34,861 nt of DNA from Acetobacteraceae bacterium. Its GTDB lineage: Bacteria > Pseudomonadota > Alphaproteobacteria > Zavarziniales > Zavarziniaceae. The notes under the pieces were generated by a model. That model searched no databases. It saw nothing but the letters and a program-made list of their open reading frames with translations, and was not told where the DNA came from. A program made the translations under genes and the position numbers. The stretch covers positions 1 through 34,861 of the forward strand of contig CANCOY010000032.1 of assembly GCA_947379865.1 (NCBI GenBank). Reading direction: 5' to 3'. How positions within the stretch are numbered: the stretch's first letter is position 1; each line of letters opens with the position of its first letter. Below, in pieces: positions 1 to 7,927 of the stretch.

Positions 1-713
1 ATCTCAAGGCCCGCCGCCAGGGCCTGTTCGACGATGTAACAGGCATGATCATGCCAGCTGCCCGCCCCTGATGAGGCCAGATGGTAGAGCCCCGGCGACG
101 CTGGCGCCTGGCCGGCGATCATGCTGATGGCCCGGCCCGTCACCTCTGCTATCAGGTCGGTTGAGGTGGCGGCGCCGATCTGGTCGCTGACCACCGTCAG
201 GGCCTCACGCGTCTGGGCCAGGGCGAGGATCTTGGACGCAAAAGTATTCCCGGCCGGGCCATGCACCCAGCTTGTCCGGAAAATGAGGTGGCGTTCGCAG
301 GCCGCCGCAATGGCACGCTCACCATCCCGCTTGCTGCGCCCATAGACGCCAAGCGGATTGGTCTCATCCTCCTCCACATAGGGCGAAGGCTTTTCGCCAT
401 CAAAGACATAGTCCGTCGAATAATGGATGAGCCAGGCCCCCACCTCTGCCGCGGCAGCGGCAAGTTCCGCCGGGGCCTGCTCGTTCACACGGCGCGCCAC
501 GTCGGGCTCTGCTTCTGCCTTGTCGACGGCGGTATAGGCAGCGGCATTCACCACCACCACGGGCGCATGTTGACGGACAAGGTCGGCAAGGCGGCCAACT
601 TGTGTGAAATCCGCTTGCCGCCGGTCGAGGGCCACAAGTTGCCCCACACCCGGCAGGGTTCCACACAGGGTCTGGCCCAACTGGCCCGCGGCCCCCAGAA
701 GCAGCACTTTCAT
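1..713 (-). CDS. rfbD: dTDP-4-dehydrorhamnose reductase, partial (C-terminus off the left edge)
   Basis: This is the N-terminal ~237 residues of an RmlD/RfbD-type reductase, which reduces dTDP-4-dehydro-L-rhamnose to dTDP-L-rhamnose for cell-surface polysaccharide. The protein starts MKVLLLGAAGQLGQ, giving the N-terminal GxxGxxG nucleotide-binding loop (GAAGQLG, residues 8-14). It continues with NAAAYTAVDKAE, the STDYVFDG block, and YGRSK as the active-site YxxxK, all typical of RmlD. The family is usually about 290-300 residues, so some 55 residues lie beyond base 1. The ATG at 713 is preceded by GGGGAA about six bases upstream. The remaining rhamnose genes are expected outside the window. 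Family assignment is firm and no internal damage is visible. Confidence 0.93.
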   Translation of the reverse strand, partial: MKVLLLGAAGQLGQTLCGTLPGVGQLVALDRRQADFTQVGRLADLVRQHAPVVVVNAAAYTAVDKAEAEPDVARRVNEQAPAELAAAAAEVGAWLIHYSTDYVFDGEKPSPYVEEDETNPLGVYGRSKRDGERAIAAACERHLIFRTSWVHGPAGNTFASKILALAQTREALTVVSDQIGAATSTDLIAEVTGRAISMIAGQAPASPGLYHLASSGAGSWHDHACYIVEQALAAGLE

Positions 714-988
714 CACATTTCCCCGGCAAGGCCCGTATCTGCAAAAGCAGCCGGCGCCATTATCGCCCGGACAGCCGGGGATTGGCTATCGCAGCCGCCG
801 TCTTTTCGGCTGTTGGCAGGCAATGTGATGACAGCCTCAGGCCGCCGCCCTCGTCCACCAAGGGAGCACGCCTAAGCGCGATGATCTCGTCAATGGACAT
901 CTTGAAGTCACCGCGCCCAAGCCGAGCCTCCACAAGCTTCTGGCCTCGGGTGCGGCGTCCCCATCCAGCATTGTCTTGACCAGGCGTA
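714..988. other. Intergenic stretch with no convincing gene
   Basis: These 275 bases lie between higA (which reads toward them) and rfbD (which reads away). A 46-codon leftward frame at 760-900 starts MSIDEIIALRRAPL, but it has no clear Shine-Dalgarno and no recognised family. No strong hairpin with a T-tract was seen. The stretch presumably holds the rfbD promoter or transcription continuing from higA. Confidence 0.5.
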
Positions 989-1318
989 TCAACGTGCAGG
1001 CGGTTGAGCGACGGGCTTTCCAGAAAATGGCAGGACCTTGATCGCCGCCTCCCTCTTGCGCGCCTCGGCTATATCAAAGCTGTTTTGCATGCGCATGAGG
1101 GTATCCATCGGAACGCCAAAGGCCTTCTCAAGGCGAATTGCCATCTCTGGCGAGAGCTGTGCCCGCTGGTTCACCAGCGCCGACAGTGCTGCACGGGTTA
1201 CACCCAGGGCGCTTGCTGCATCGGTTACAGACAGCCCCAGGCCCGAGATGATCTCACTTTTCACAAAGCCGCCTGGATGGGCCGGACTTTTCATACGGAT
1301 GCCCTGAAGCGTGTTCAT
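989..1318 (-). CDS. higA: HigA-family antitoxin-like XRE/HTH regulator, without a visible toxin partner
   Basis: A 109-residue protein with the VapI/HigA pattern: a SPAHPGGFVKSEII lead-in at residues 11-24, then a helix-turn-helix (LSVTDAASALGVTRAALSALVNQRAQLSPEMAIRLEKAFG, about residues 29-68). HigA proteins bind and repress their own promoter and neutralise the HigB ribonuclease. The ATG at 1318 is chosen because GGGAGG stands 6 bases upstream; the open frame continues to about 1408 but without a good ribosome site. The decarboxylase gene ends 49 bases upstream on the same strand, in the place where higB normally lies, so the antitoxin is solitary. It could have become a transcription regulator. 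The in-frame upstream codons read EILDLGHEDRYREA, faintly like the C-terminus of a RelE/ParE-type toxin, but this is weak. Confidence 0.85.
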   Translation of the reverse strand: MNTLQGIRMKSPAHPGGFVKSEIISGLGLSVTDAASALGVTRAALSALVNQRAQLSPEMAIRLEKAFGVPMDTLMRMQNSFDIAEARKREAAIKVLPFSGKPVAQPPAR

Positions 1319-1367
1319 GACCGCCTCCCGGTATCTATCTTCATGACCGAGGTCGAGGATCTCGATC

Positions 1368-2621
1368 TCAGGCCAGGCTCTCCACGCCGGACCCCAGCCC
1401 CGAAGCATGCAACACTAGCGCCTCGATCGTTTCGATATTCTTATCAATATCGGCATTGGGGTTGGCACTAACGCATCTCAGCCAGGGGTGCCCGTCAATA
1501 GTCGCCGAGGATGCCAGACCCTGCGGAAGGGCCGCATGAAATGCCTCGACGGGATGGGACGTGGGCCTGAATACGACAACACCCGTGCCGCCATCGGGGA
1601 AGAGTTCCAGACCTGGGTGCGCCGCGATGAAATCAGCGAGGCGGCGGGCATTGTCCATGCACCGCTCGATCCGTGCGGCCAATCCCTCGCGCCCCCAGGC
1701 CAGCAGGGTTGCCAGCAGCAGCACTCCCGCCGCCCCGTGCGACCCCTGCACGCCGATATTCGGCGCCGCAAGATAGGCGCCGCCAAAGCTGATGGCGCTG
1801 TTGGCAGCCTCGGAGTTCCGAAACATGACAAGTGCCGACTCCTTGGGCTGAAACAACCATTTATGCGCCGACAGGGCGACGGAGTCGGCTTGTTCGATGC
1901 CAGAAAGCCTGTCCCGGTAACGAGCAGACAGCACCAGAGGGCCAGCCCAGGCGGCATCCACATGGGTCCAGGCGGCCCTGCCGCAGCAATCGAGCGGGTC
2001 CACCGCCCCCACCGTGGTGGTCCCCGCCGTCAGCACGAGGCAGGCGTCAGACAAATCAACCGGCAGCGTCGCCCGGTCCAGACCGTGCCCCTGATCAACG
2101 CCCACCTCGACAAAGGCAAGACCAAGGATCCGGGCGGCCTTCCTGATGCTGAGATGTGACGCCGAGGAGGCGACGACCTTCTTCACGCCCCGCAGGTCCC
2201 GCGCCGCCCACAGGGCCGTAAGATTGGCGACACTGGATCCGGGCGTCATGTGGCCGCCATTCATCCCAAAGACTGGCGCCAACCATGCGACCACGCGCTC
2301 CTCTGCCTCCCGGGCAAAGGGCGCCGTTGCCGGATGCAGCAAATTCTGGTTGAGCCGGGCATTCCACAGTGCCACGGCCCAGGTAATCCAGGGCGTTGGC
2401 GGGTCCATGTGCGCCATCGCATGGCTGGCATCCAGATAGGCCGCCCGGCCAAGCACATCCACCGCCAACCGCTCCAGCACCGCCGCCTCGCCAAGGCCGG
2501 TGTCTGGCAGTGAGGCCGGCAAGTCGTGCTGCGGTGATCCGGAGACGGCCCGCCCATCGAGCAAGTCAACCGCCCGACGAAGCCCTTCGAAATTCAGCTC
2601 AAAGCTTGGGTCTGGCGGCAT
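1368..2621 (-). CDS. PLP-dependent group II decarboxylase (aromatic-L-amino-acid / diaminobutyrate decarboxylase family)
   Basis: A 417-residue pyridoxal-phosphate enzyme of the family that includes aromatic amino acid, glutamate and L-2,4-diaminobutyrate decarboxylases. Visible landmarks are HMTPGSSVANLTAL (about 124-137), SSASHLSIRKAA with the cofactor-stacking His156, the HVDAAWAGP block with Asp222 that pairs with the pyridine nitrogen, and SAHKWLF with Lys254 as the Schiff-base lysine. The protein is shorter than typical 470-500-residue members, mostly at the C-terminus. Substrate cannot be read from the sequence. The ATG is 18 bases after the guaA stop on the same strand, so co-transcription with guaA is likely; its ribosome site is weak. 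Confidence 0.85.
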   Translation of the reverse strand: MPPDPSFELNFEGLRRAVDLLDGRAVSGSPQHDLPASLPDTGLGEAAVLERLAVDVLGRAAYLDASHAMAHMDPPTPWITWAVALWNARLNQNLLHPATAPFAREAEERVVAWLAPVFGMNGGHMTPGSSVANLTALWAARDLRGVKKVVASSASHLSIRKAARILGLAFVEVGVDQGHGLDRATLPVDLSDACLVLTAGTTTVGAVDPLDCCGRAAWTHVDAAWAGPLVLSARYRDRLSGIEQADSVALSAHKWLFQPKESALVMFRNSEAANSAISFGGAYLAAPNIGVQGSHGAAGVLLLATLLAWGREGLAARIERCMDNARRLADFIAAHPGLELFPDGGTGVVVFRPTSHPVEAFHAALPQGLASSATIDGHPWLRCVSANPNADIDKNIETIEALVLHASGLGSGVESLA

Positions 2622-2639
2622 TCTCGGCTAGCCCCCAGA

Positions 2640-4208
2640 TCACTCCCACTCAATCGTCCCCGGCGGCTTGGACGTGATGTCGTACGTCACCCGGTTGATG
2701 CCCTTTACCTCGTTGATGATGCGCGTTGCCATGCGGCCGAGGATTTCCATGGGGAAGGGGTAGAAGTCGGCGGTCATGCCGTCGGTGGAGGTGACGGCGC
2801 GCAGGGCCAGCACGTGGTCATAGGTGCGGCCGTCGCCCATCACCCCCACGCTGCGCACCGGCAGCAGCACGGCGAAGGCCTGCCAGATGGCGTCATAGAG
2901 GCCGGCGTTGCGGATCTCTTCCAGATAGATGGTGTCAGCCTTGCGCAGGATCTCCAGCTTTTCGGCGGTGATGGCGCCGGGGATGCGGATGGCAAGGCCA
3001 GGGCCGGGGAACGGGTGGCGGCCCACGAAATGGGCGGGCAGGCCAAGCTCGCGGCCCAGCACCCGCACCTCGTCCTTGAAGAGCTCGCGCAGGGGCTCCA
3101 CCAGCTTCATGTTCATGCGCTCGGGCAGGCCACCCACATTGTGGTGCGACTTGATAGTAACGGAAGGCCCACCCGTATAGGAGACGCTTTCGATCACATC
3201 GGGATAGAGGGTGCCTTGGGCGAGGAAATCGGCGCCGCCAATCGCCTTGGCCTCTGCCTCAAACACATCGATGAAGGTCTTGCCGATGATCTTGCGTTTC
3301 TGCTCCGGGTCGCTGACGCCCTCAAGGGCGCCAAGGAAGCGCGCCGAGGCATCGTGGTGCACCAGGGGGATGTTGTATTCCTGGCGGAACAGGCGGACCA
3401 CCTCGTCCCCCTCGCCCGCGCGCATCAGGCCAGTGTCGACGAACACGCAGGTCAGCTGGTCGCCAATCGCCTCGTGAATCAGCACCGCAGCCACCGAGGA
3501 ATCGACGCCGCCCGACAGGCCGCAGATCACCCGGCCACTGCCCACCTGGGTGCGGATGCGTTCCACCGCCGCCGCGCGGAAGGCCGCCATGGACCAGGTG
3601 CCGGCAATGCCCGCCACCCGGTGAATGAAATTGGCCAGCAGCTGGGCGCCATGGGGCGTGTGCACCACTTCGGGGTGAAACTGCACGCCGTAAAAGTGCC
3701 GGGCATCGTCCGCAATGGCGGCAAAGGGCGCCCCTTCGGAGACGGCAACGGCGCGAAAGCCCGGCGGCAGGCGGGTGACACGGTCACCATGGCTCATCCA
3801 CACCTGCTCGCGCTGGCCGGGCTGCCACAGGCCGTCGAACAGGGCGCAGGGCTCCACCACATCGATGAAGGCGCGGCCAAATTCTGCGGTTGTGCCGGGC
3901 TGCACCTCGCCGCCCAGTTGGGCGCACATCAACTGCTCGCCATAACAGATGCCAAGCACGGGCACGCCCGCCTCGAACAAAGCGACGGGCGCACGCGGGC
4001 TGCCGGCCTCGGTCACGGAGGCGGGGCCGCCGGAGAGGATGATCGCCCGGGGCTTTAGCCGCGCCAGCGCAGCGGCGGATTTGTCAAAGGGGACGATCTC
4101 GGAATAAACGCCCGCTTCGCGCACCCGGCGGGCAATCAGCTGGGTTACCTGGGAGCCGAAGTCGACAATCAGAACAACATCGTGGGCGGGGCTCTGTGAT
4201 GTGGTCAT
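2640..4208 (-). CDS. guaA: GMP synthase (glutamine-hydrolysing)
   Basis: A full-length 522-residue GuaA that converts XMP to GMP using ATP and glutamine. The N-terminal class I glutamine amidotransferase domain has the nucleophile Cys88 in GICYGEQ, and His178 and Glu180 in GVQFHPE complete the triad. The ATP pyrophosphatase domain follows with the PP-loop SGGVDSS at 232-238. The dimerisation domain ends with the signature TSKPPGTIEWE. AAGGA stands 12 bases before the ATG. A strong intrinsic terminator ends only about 18 bases upstream of the start codon, so there is little room for a separate promoter. The gene lies downstream of guaB, rsmB and the TPR gene, so both steps from IMP to GMP are encoded within 5 kb. 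Confidence 0.98.
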   Translation of the reverse strand: MTTSQSPAHDVVLIVDFGSQVTQLIARRVREAGVYSEIVPFDKSAAALARLKPRAIILSGGPASVTEAGSPRAPVALFEAGVPVLGICYGEQLMCAQLGGEVQPGTTAEFGRAFIDVVEPCALFDGLWQPGQREQVWMSHGDRVTRLPPGFRAVAVSEGAPFAAIADDARHFYGVQFHPEVVHTPHGAQLLANFIHRVAGIAGTWSMAAFRAAAVERIRTQVGSGRVICGLSGGVDSSVAAVLIHEAIGDQLTCVFVDTGLMRAGEGDEVVRLFRQEYNIPLVHHDASARFLGALEGVSDPEQKRKIIGKTFIDVFEAEAKAIGGADFLAQGTLYPDVIESVSYTGGPSVTIKSHHNVGGLPERMNMKLVEPLRELFKDEVRVLGRELGLPAHFVGRHPFPGPGLAIRIPGAITAEKLEILRKADTIYLEEIRNAGLYDAIWQAFAVLLPVRSVGVMGDGRTYDHVLALRAVTSTDGMTADFYPFPMEILGRMATRIINEVKGINRVTYDITSKPPGTIEWE

Positions 4209-4226
4209 GTCGGGTCCGGGTCCTTG

Positions 4227-4264
4227 AAAAAGAAGCGCCGCCGCAGAGGGCTCTGCAGCGGCGC
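4227..4264 (-). terminator. Rho-independent terminator (or attenuator) directly upstream of guaA
   Basis: Read on the minus strand, a 12-bp stem (CGCCGCTGCAGA paired with TCTGCGGCGGCG, one G-U wobble, extendable by one pair) with a GCCC loop is followed by TTCTTTTT. It lies after the TPR gene stop (4284) and ends about 18 bases before the guaA ATG. Structure and T-tract make it a textbook intrinsic terminator. Its closeness to guaA leaves open a role as an attenuator. Confidence 0.88.
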
Positions 4265-4283
4265 GGCTGTGTTTTGGTTTGGT

Positions 4284-4814
4284 TCAGCCGCCGGGCTGGG
4301 TCGGCGCCTTCTGGCCCGGCGCACCATCGGCCTGGGCCTTGGGCGGGTTGGCACGGGCGCGGGCGATTTCGGCCACCAGGCCCTTTTGCTGGGCGCATTC
4401 ACCACAGGCCTTGGCCAGCTTGTCGGCGTTTTCCTGGGCCTTGGTCAGATCGCCTGCACTGGCATAAAGCTGGCCCTGGTACTGGAGGGCGTCCAGATCA
4501 TTGGGGTCGATGTCGAGGGCGGAGCGGAAATACTTCTTCGCCTTGCCATCGTTACCGAGGCGGGCGTGGGAGACGGCCAGAAGCGTATAGGTATGGCCGC
4601 CCGTCGGGTCGGCCACCAGCGCACGTTCAAACTCGGTCACGGCGGTCTTGTAGTCATGGGCTTCCATGGCCTTGCGGCCACGCTCGAACAGCACCTGAAC
4701 CGCACTTTTGGACTGCGTCGTGCCGGCAAAGGCCGGGCCGGCGGGCTGTACCACCACAAGGCCAAGGCCAAGCGCCAGACCCAGAAGCAACGGAGTAAAA
4801 CGCGAGACTGTCAT
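4284..4814 (-). CDS. Exported tetratricopeptide-repeat protein
   Basis: A 176-residue protein with an N-terminal Sec signal peptide (hydrophobic LLLGLALGLGLVVV, likely cleaved after AFA at residue 30). TPR-type helices follow (about 35-130), with typical units such as AMEAHDYKTAVTEFERALVADP and GNDGKAKKYFRSALDIDPNDLDAL. The tail is rich in Pro, Ala and Lys (QKAPTQPGG). TPR domains bind other proteins, so a periplasmic scaffold role is likely, but the partner is unknown. The ATG at 4814 has GGAGG 11 bases upstream; an upstream frame extension lacks the signal peptide logic and a ribosome site. The gene follows rsmB after 129 bases and is closed by the terminator before guaA. Confidence 0.82.
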   Translation of the reverse strand: MTVSRFTPLLLGLALGLGLVVVQPAGPAFAGTTQSKSAVQVLFERGRKAMEAHDYKTAVTEFERALVADPTGGHTYTLLAVSHARLGNDGKAKKYFRSALDIDPNDLDALQYQGQLYASAGDLTKAQENADKLAKACGECAQQKGLVAEIARARANPPKAQADGAPGQKAPTQPGG

Positions 4815-4943
4815 CTGGGACGAACCTCCACCCGGGAACGCAGAAATCGGCGCTGCAACCGCAAAAACCTTGACGCCAGCTGGTGTCCATGCTGCCCGCA
4901 AGTCCCTGTCAACACAAGGGGCGCGGCAATGCCGAGGGCCGCA

Positions 4944-6227
4944 TCATCGACGTTCCAGCACCGCCATGAAGAAGCCGTCCGTCCCGTGACGCCAGGGATC
5001 AAGCAGCAGGCCGGGGCCAGAGACCGGCGCCACGCCCGGCAGGCCGGCGCTGCTCCATGCGGCAGCCGGATCGACCGTCACAAAGCGCCCGGCGGCGCGC
5101 GCAAGGAAGGCGTCCACCACGTCCTCGTCTTCCTCCATCAGGAGGGAACAGGTGGCGTAGACAAGCCAGCCACCGGGCTTTACCAGATCGCCTGCCTGGT
5201 CCAGCAATTCCCCCTGCAGGGCGGCCAGCCGGGAAACCTGTGCCGGATCCAGGCGCCAGCGTACCTCCGGGTGGCGGCGCCAGGTACCCGTCAGGGAACA
5301 GGGCGCATCCACCAGCACCCGGTCGAAGCGGCCTGCCTCGGCGGCCAGCCAGGGGTCGTTCGCCCCCTCAAGCACATGGGTCTCCACCGTGCCACCGGCC
5401 CGGGCCAGACGCGGGGCCAGGCGCGACAGGCGGCGGCCATCATTGTCGGCAGCCACAAGGCGCCCCTGCCCCGCCATGGCAATGTCGAGCGCCAGGGTCT
5501 TGCCACCGGCGCCCGCGCAGAAATCAAGCACCGCCATGCCAGGCTGGGCGCCCACCAGCAGGCTGGCCAGTTGGGCGCCCTCATCCTGAATTTCGATCAG
5601 GCCCTGGGCAAAGGCCTCGCCTTCCACCAGGCGCTCGCGGCCCACCACCCTCAGGCCCCAGGGCGAGAGGGGTGTGGGTTCGGTGCTGATGCCATCACCC
5701 GCAAGCTGTGACGCCAGGGCCGCCCGCGAGGCCTTCAGCACATTGACCCGCAGATCGGTTGACGCTCGGCCCTCCAGGGCAGCCAGCGCAGGTGCGATGT
5801 CGGCGGCATAGCGACGGCGAAAGGCCGGCACCAGGGCTTCAGGCAGATTGAGGGTCACCCACTCCGGCGCAGGCCCGGCGGCGGCGGCAAGCCGTTCGCG
5901 TTCGGCGGCGGAAAGCGGTTCTGGCCCATGGGTGCTGCCATCGCACAGGGCAGCAACAGCTTCCACATCCAGCCCATCGCGCACGATCAGGCTGGCCAGC
6001 ACAAGCTGGCGTGAGGAGACGTCGGGGCCACCGCCCATCTTCCACGCCAGCCCGCCCTGATGGCGCAGGATCCACCATATCCGTTCGGTCACGGCGGTGC
6101 GGTCGCCGGAGCCGGCATAGCGCCGGGAGCGGAAATAGCCCTGCAGCACACGGTCGGCGGCCTGGGCGCCCTTGGCGATCTCGTCCAGGATCTCGACAGC
6201 GGCGCTCAGGCGGGGACCGGGTCGCAC
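4944..6227 (-). CDS. rsmB: RsmB/NOL1/NOP2-family rRNA (cytosine-5) methyltransferase
   Basis: A 427-residue RsmB-type enzyme that methylates a cytosine in 16S rRNA using S-adenosylmethionine. The N-terminal NusB-like helical domain covers about residues 1-140. The Rossmann methyltransferase domain has VLDFCAGAGGKT (233-244), motif IV DAPCSLTGTWRRHP with Cys310, and motif VI YATCS with Cys360. In this family the TCS cysteine attacks the base and the PCS cysteine helps release it. Motif IV has Leu where most family members have Gly or Ala (CS-L-TG). The start is GTG at 6227, 10 bases after the guaB stop with a GGGG-rich ribosome site, so it is very probably co-transcribed with guaB. The specific target C967 is assumed from family. 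Confidence 0.93.
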   Translation of the reverse strand: MRPGPRLSAAVEILDEIAKGAQAADRVLQGYFRSRRYAGSGDRTAVTERIWWILRHQGGLAWKMGGGPDVSSRQLVLASLIVRDGLDVEAVAALCDGSTHGPEPLSAAERERLAAAAGPAPEWVTLNLPEALVPAFRRRYAADIAPALAALEGRASTDLRVNVLKASRAALASQLAGDGISTEPTPLSPWGLRVVGRERLVEGEAFAQGLIEIQDEGAQLASLLVGAQPGMAVLDFCAGAGGKTLALDIAMAGQGRLVAADNDGRRLSRLAPRLARAGGTVETHVLEGANDPWLAAEAGRFDRVLVDAPCSLTGTWRRHPEVRWRLDPAQVSRLAALQGELLDQAGDLVKPGGWLVYATCSLLMEEDEDVVDAFLARAAGRFVTVDPAAAWSSAGLPGVAPVSGPGLLLDPWRHGTDGFFMAVLERR

Positions 6228-6237
6228 AGCCCCCCGC

Positions 6238-7701
6238 TCAGCCCTGGGAGGGGTAGTTGGGCGATTCGCGGGTGATCGTCACGTCGTGGGCATGACTTTC
6301 GCGCAGACCGGCGTTGGAGATGCGGATGAACTCCGCATTCTTCTGGAACGACTCGATATCGGGCGCACCGGTATAGCCCATGGCCGCCCGCAGGCCACCG
6401 ATGAGCTGGTGGATGACGCCGTGGACAGAACCCTTGTAGGGCACCTGGCCCTCGATGCCCTCGGGCACCAGCTTCAGGCTGTCGCGCACCTCTTCCTGGA
6501 AGTAACGGTCGGCCGAGCCGCGTGCCATGGCCCCGACAGAGCCCATGCCACGGTACGACTTGTAAGAGCGTCCCTGATAGAGATAGGTCTCGCCGGGGCT
6601 TTCGTCGGTACCGGCAAAGAGCGAGCCGATCATGGCGCCGGATGCGCCTGCGGCGATGGCCTTGGCCAGATCGCCCGAAAACTTGATGCCGCCATCGGCA
6701 ATGGCCGGCACATTGGCAGCCCGGCAGGCCTCCACCGCGTCGATGATCGCCGTCAGCTGGGGCACGCCGACACCCGCAACGATTCGGGTCGTGCAGATCG
6801 AACCGGGACCGATGCCCACCTTCACGGCATCCGCGCCCGCGTCGATCAGGGCCTTGGCGCCACTGCTTGTGGCGACATTGCCGGCCATGACCTGGGTCAT
6901 GTTGGAAATGCGCTTGATGGCCGTCACAGCTGCCAGAACACGCGACGAATGGCCATGGGCCGTATCGATGACAATCAGGTCGACGCCGGCTTCCATCAGG
7001 GCCTCAGCCCGCGACAGGCCCTCGTCGCCTACAGAAATTGCGGCGGCAACCCGCAGGCGGCCCTGGGCATCCTTGGCGGCGGTCGGGTAGCGCTGGGACT
7101 TTTCAATGTCCTTGACGGTGATCAGGCCGACGCAGCGATAGGCCTCGTCCACCACCAGCAGCTTTTCGATGCGGTGCTTGTGCAGCAGGCGCTTGGCCTC
7201 TTCGATGCCGATGCCATCGTCCCTGACGGTGACAAGGTTTTCGTGGGTCATCAGCTCGCGCACGGGCTGATCCAGATCCGTGGCAAAGCGCACGTCGCGG
7301 TTGGTAAGAATGCCCACCAGCTTGCCGCCGCGTTCCACCACGGGAATGCCCGAAATGCCATTGTCGCGCATCAGTGACAGGGCATCGGCCAGCCGCTCGT
7401 CAGGGCCTACGGTCAGCGGGTTCACCACCATGCCGCTTTCAAACTTCTTCACCTGGCGCACATGCTCGGCCTGGGCGCGGATGTCCATGTTGCGGTGGAT
7501 GACGCCAATGCCGCCGGCCTGGGCCATGGCAATGGCAAGCCTGCCTTCGGTCACGGTGTCCATGGCCGCCGACATCAGGGGGATCCGCAGTTCCAGATCA
7601 CGCGAAATCCGTGTGCGCGTATCCACATGGGCGGGCAGCACGCTGGAGGCGGCCGGCTTCAGGAGCACGTCATCAAAGGTGAGCGCTTCCACGATCCGCA
7701 T
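6238..7701 (-). CDS. guaB: IMP dehydrogenase
   Basis: A full-length 487-residue IMPDH, which oxidises IMP to XMP with NAD+, the committed step of guanine nucleotide synthesis. The (beta/alpha)8 barrel starts LTFDDVLLKPAASSVLP and is interrupted by two CBS domains (about 95-205). The catalytic loop GSICTTR carries Cys303. The mobile-flap region includes YRGMGSVGAM. ATG 7701 is chosen because GGAGG sits 5 bases upstream and the protein then begins exactly where the family does; the frame stays open to 7875 with unrelated sequence. It is the first gene of the leftward guaB-rsmB-TPR-guaA run, diverging from the copper chaperone gene across 226 bases that should hold both promoters. Confidence 0.98.
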   Translation of the reverse strand: MRIVEALTFDDVLLKPAASSVLPAHVDTRTRISRDLELRIPLMSAAMDTVTEGRLAIAMAQAGGIGVIHRNMDIRAQAEHVRQVKKFESGMVVNPLTVGPDERLADALSLMRDNGISGIPVVERGGKLVGILTNRDVRFATDLDQPVRELMTHENLVTVRDDGIGIEEAKRLLHKHRIEKLLVVDEAYRCVGLITVKDIEKSQRYPTAAKDAQGRLRVAAAISVGDEGLSRAEALMEAGVDLIVIDTAHGHSSRVLAAVTAIKRISNMTQVMAGNVATSSGAKALIDAGADAVKVGIGPGSICTTRIVAGVGVPQLTAIIDAVEACRAANVPAIADGGIKFSGDLAKAIAAGASGAMIGSLFAGTDESPGETYLYQGRSYKSYRGMGSVGAMARGSADRYFQEEVRDSLKLVPEGIEGQVPYKGSVHGVIHQLIGGLRAAMGYTGAPDIESFQKNAEFIRISNAGLRESHAHDVTITRESPNYPSQG

Positions 7702-7927
7702 ATGGACCTCCACTTGCCGGCCCACTCCGGGTGGGGCGGCGGCGTTTGAATCAGATAAAAAAAGGTTGCGGACTATGCCACGGCCTCCGCTCCAGCGATA
7801 GCCGGCGATGCACATGGCATAACGGCAACGGGTGCGGCGCTCTGGCCGCTGGACAGCAGCGGGGTGGCAGCCCACTTATCCACCATCTGACTGCTGCCCC
7901 AAGCGGGGCCAAACCCTGGAGCCCCGG

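Noticed and set aside
760..900. 46-codon leftward frame between higA and rfbD
   Set aside because: The product starts MSIDEIIALRRAPL, but there is no good ribosome site and no recognisable family. Too short to claim.
1319..1408. Toxin remnant (RelE/ParE-like C-terminus) upstream of higA
   Set aside because: Only about 14 residues look suggestive, in frame with higA but bounded by a stop at the upstream side. Too short to call a pseudogene, so it is only mentioned as a hint.
2814..4058. Long open frame (414 codons) antisense to guaA
   Set aside because: guaA is certain on the opposite strand with all motifs. In high-GC DNA the frame opposite a gene often stays open; the translation is low-complexity (His/Gly/Ala-rich) without family likeness.
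4224..5711. Open frame of 495 codons on the plus strand
   Set aside because: It runs antisense through the TPR gene and most of rsmB, and would start inside a terminator. No domain or ribosome site supports it.
7702..7927. Possible promoters or riboswitch between guaB and the copper chaperone gene
   Set aside because: A TTGAAT/GACTAT pair and an A-run are present, but spacing and matches are poor, and no purine-riboswitch-like core was recognised. Promoters must be there but cannot be placed.
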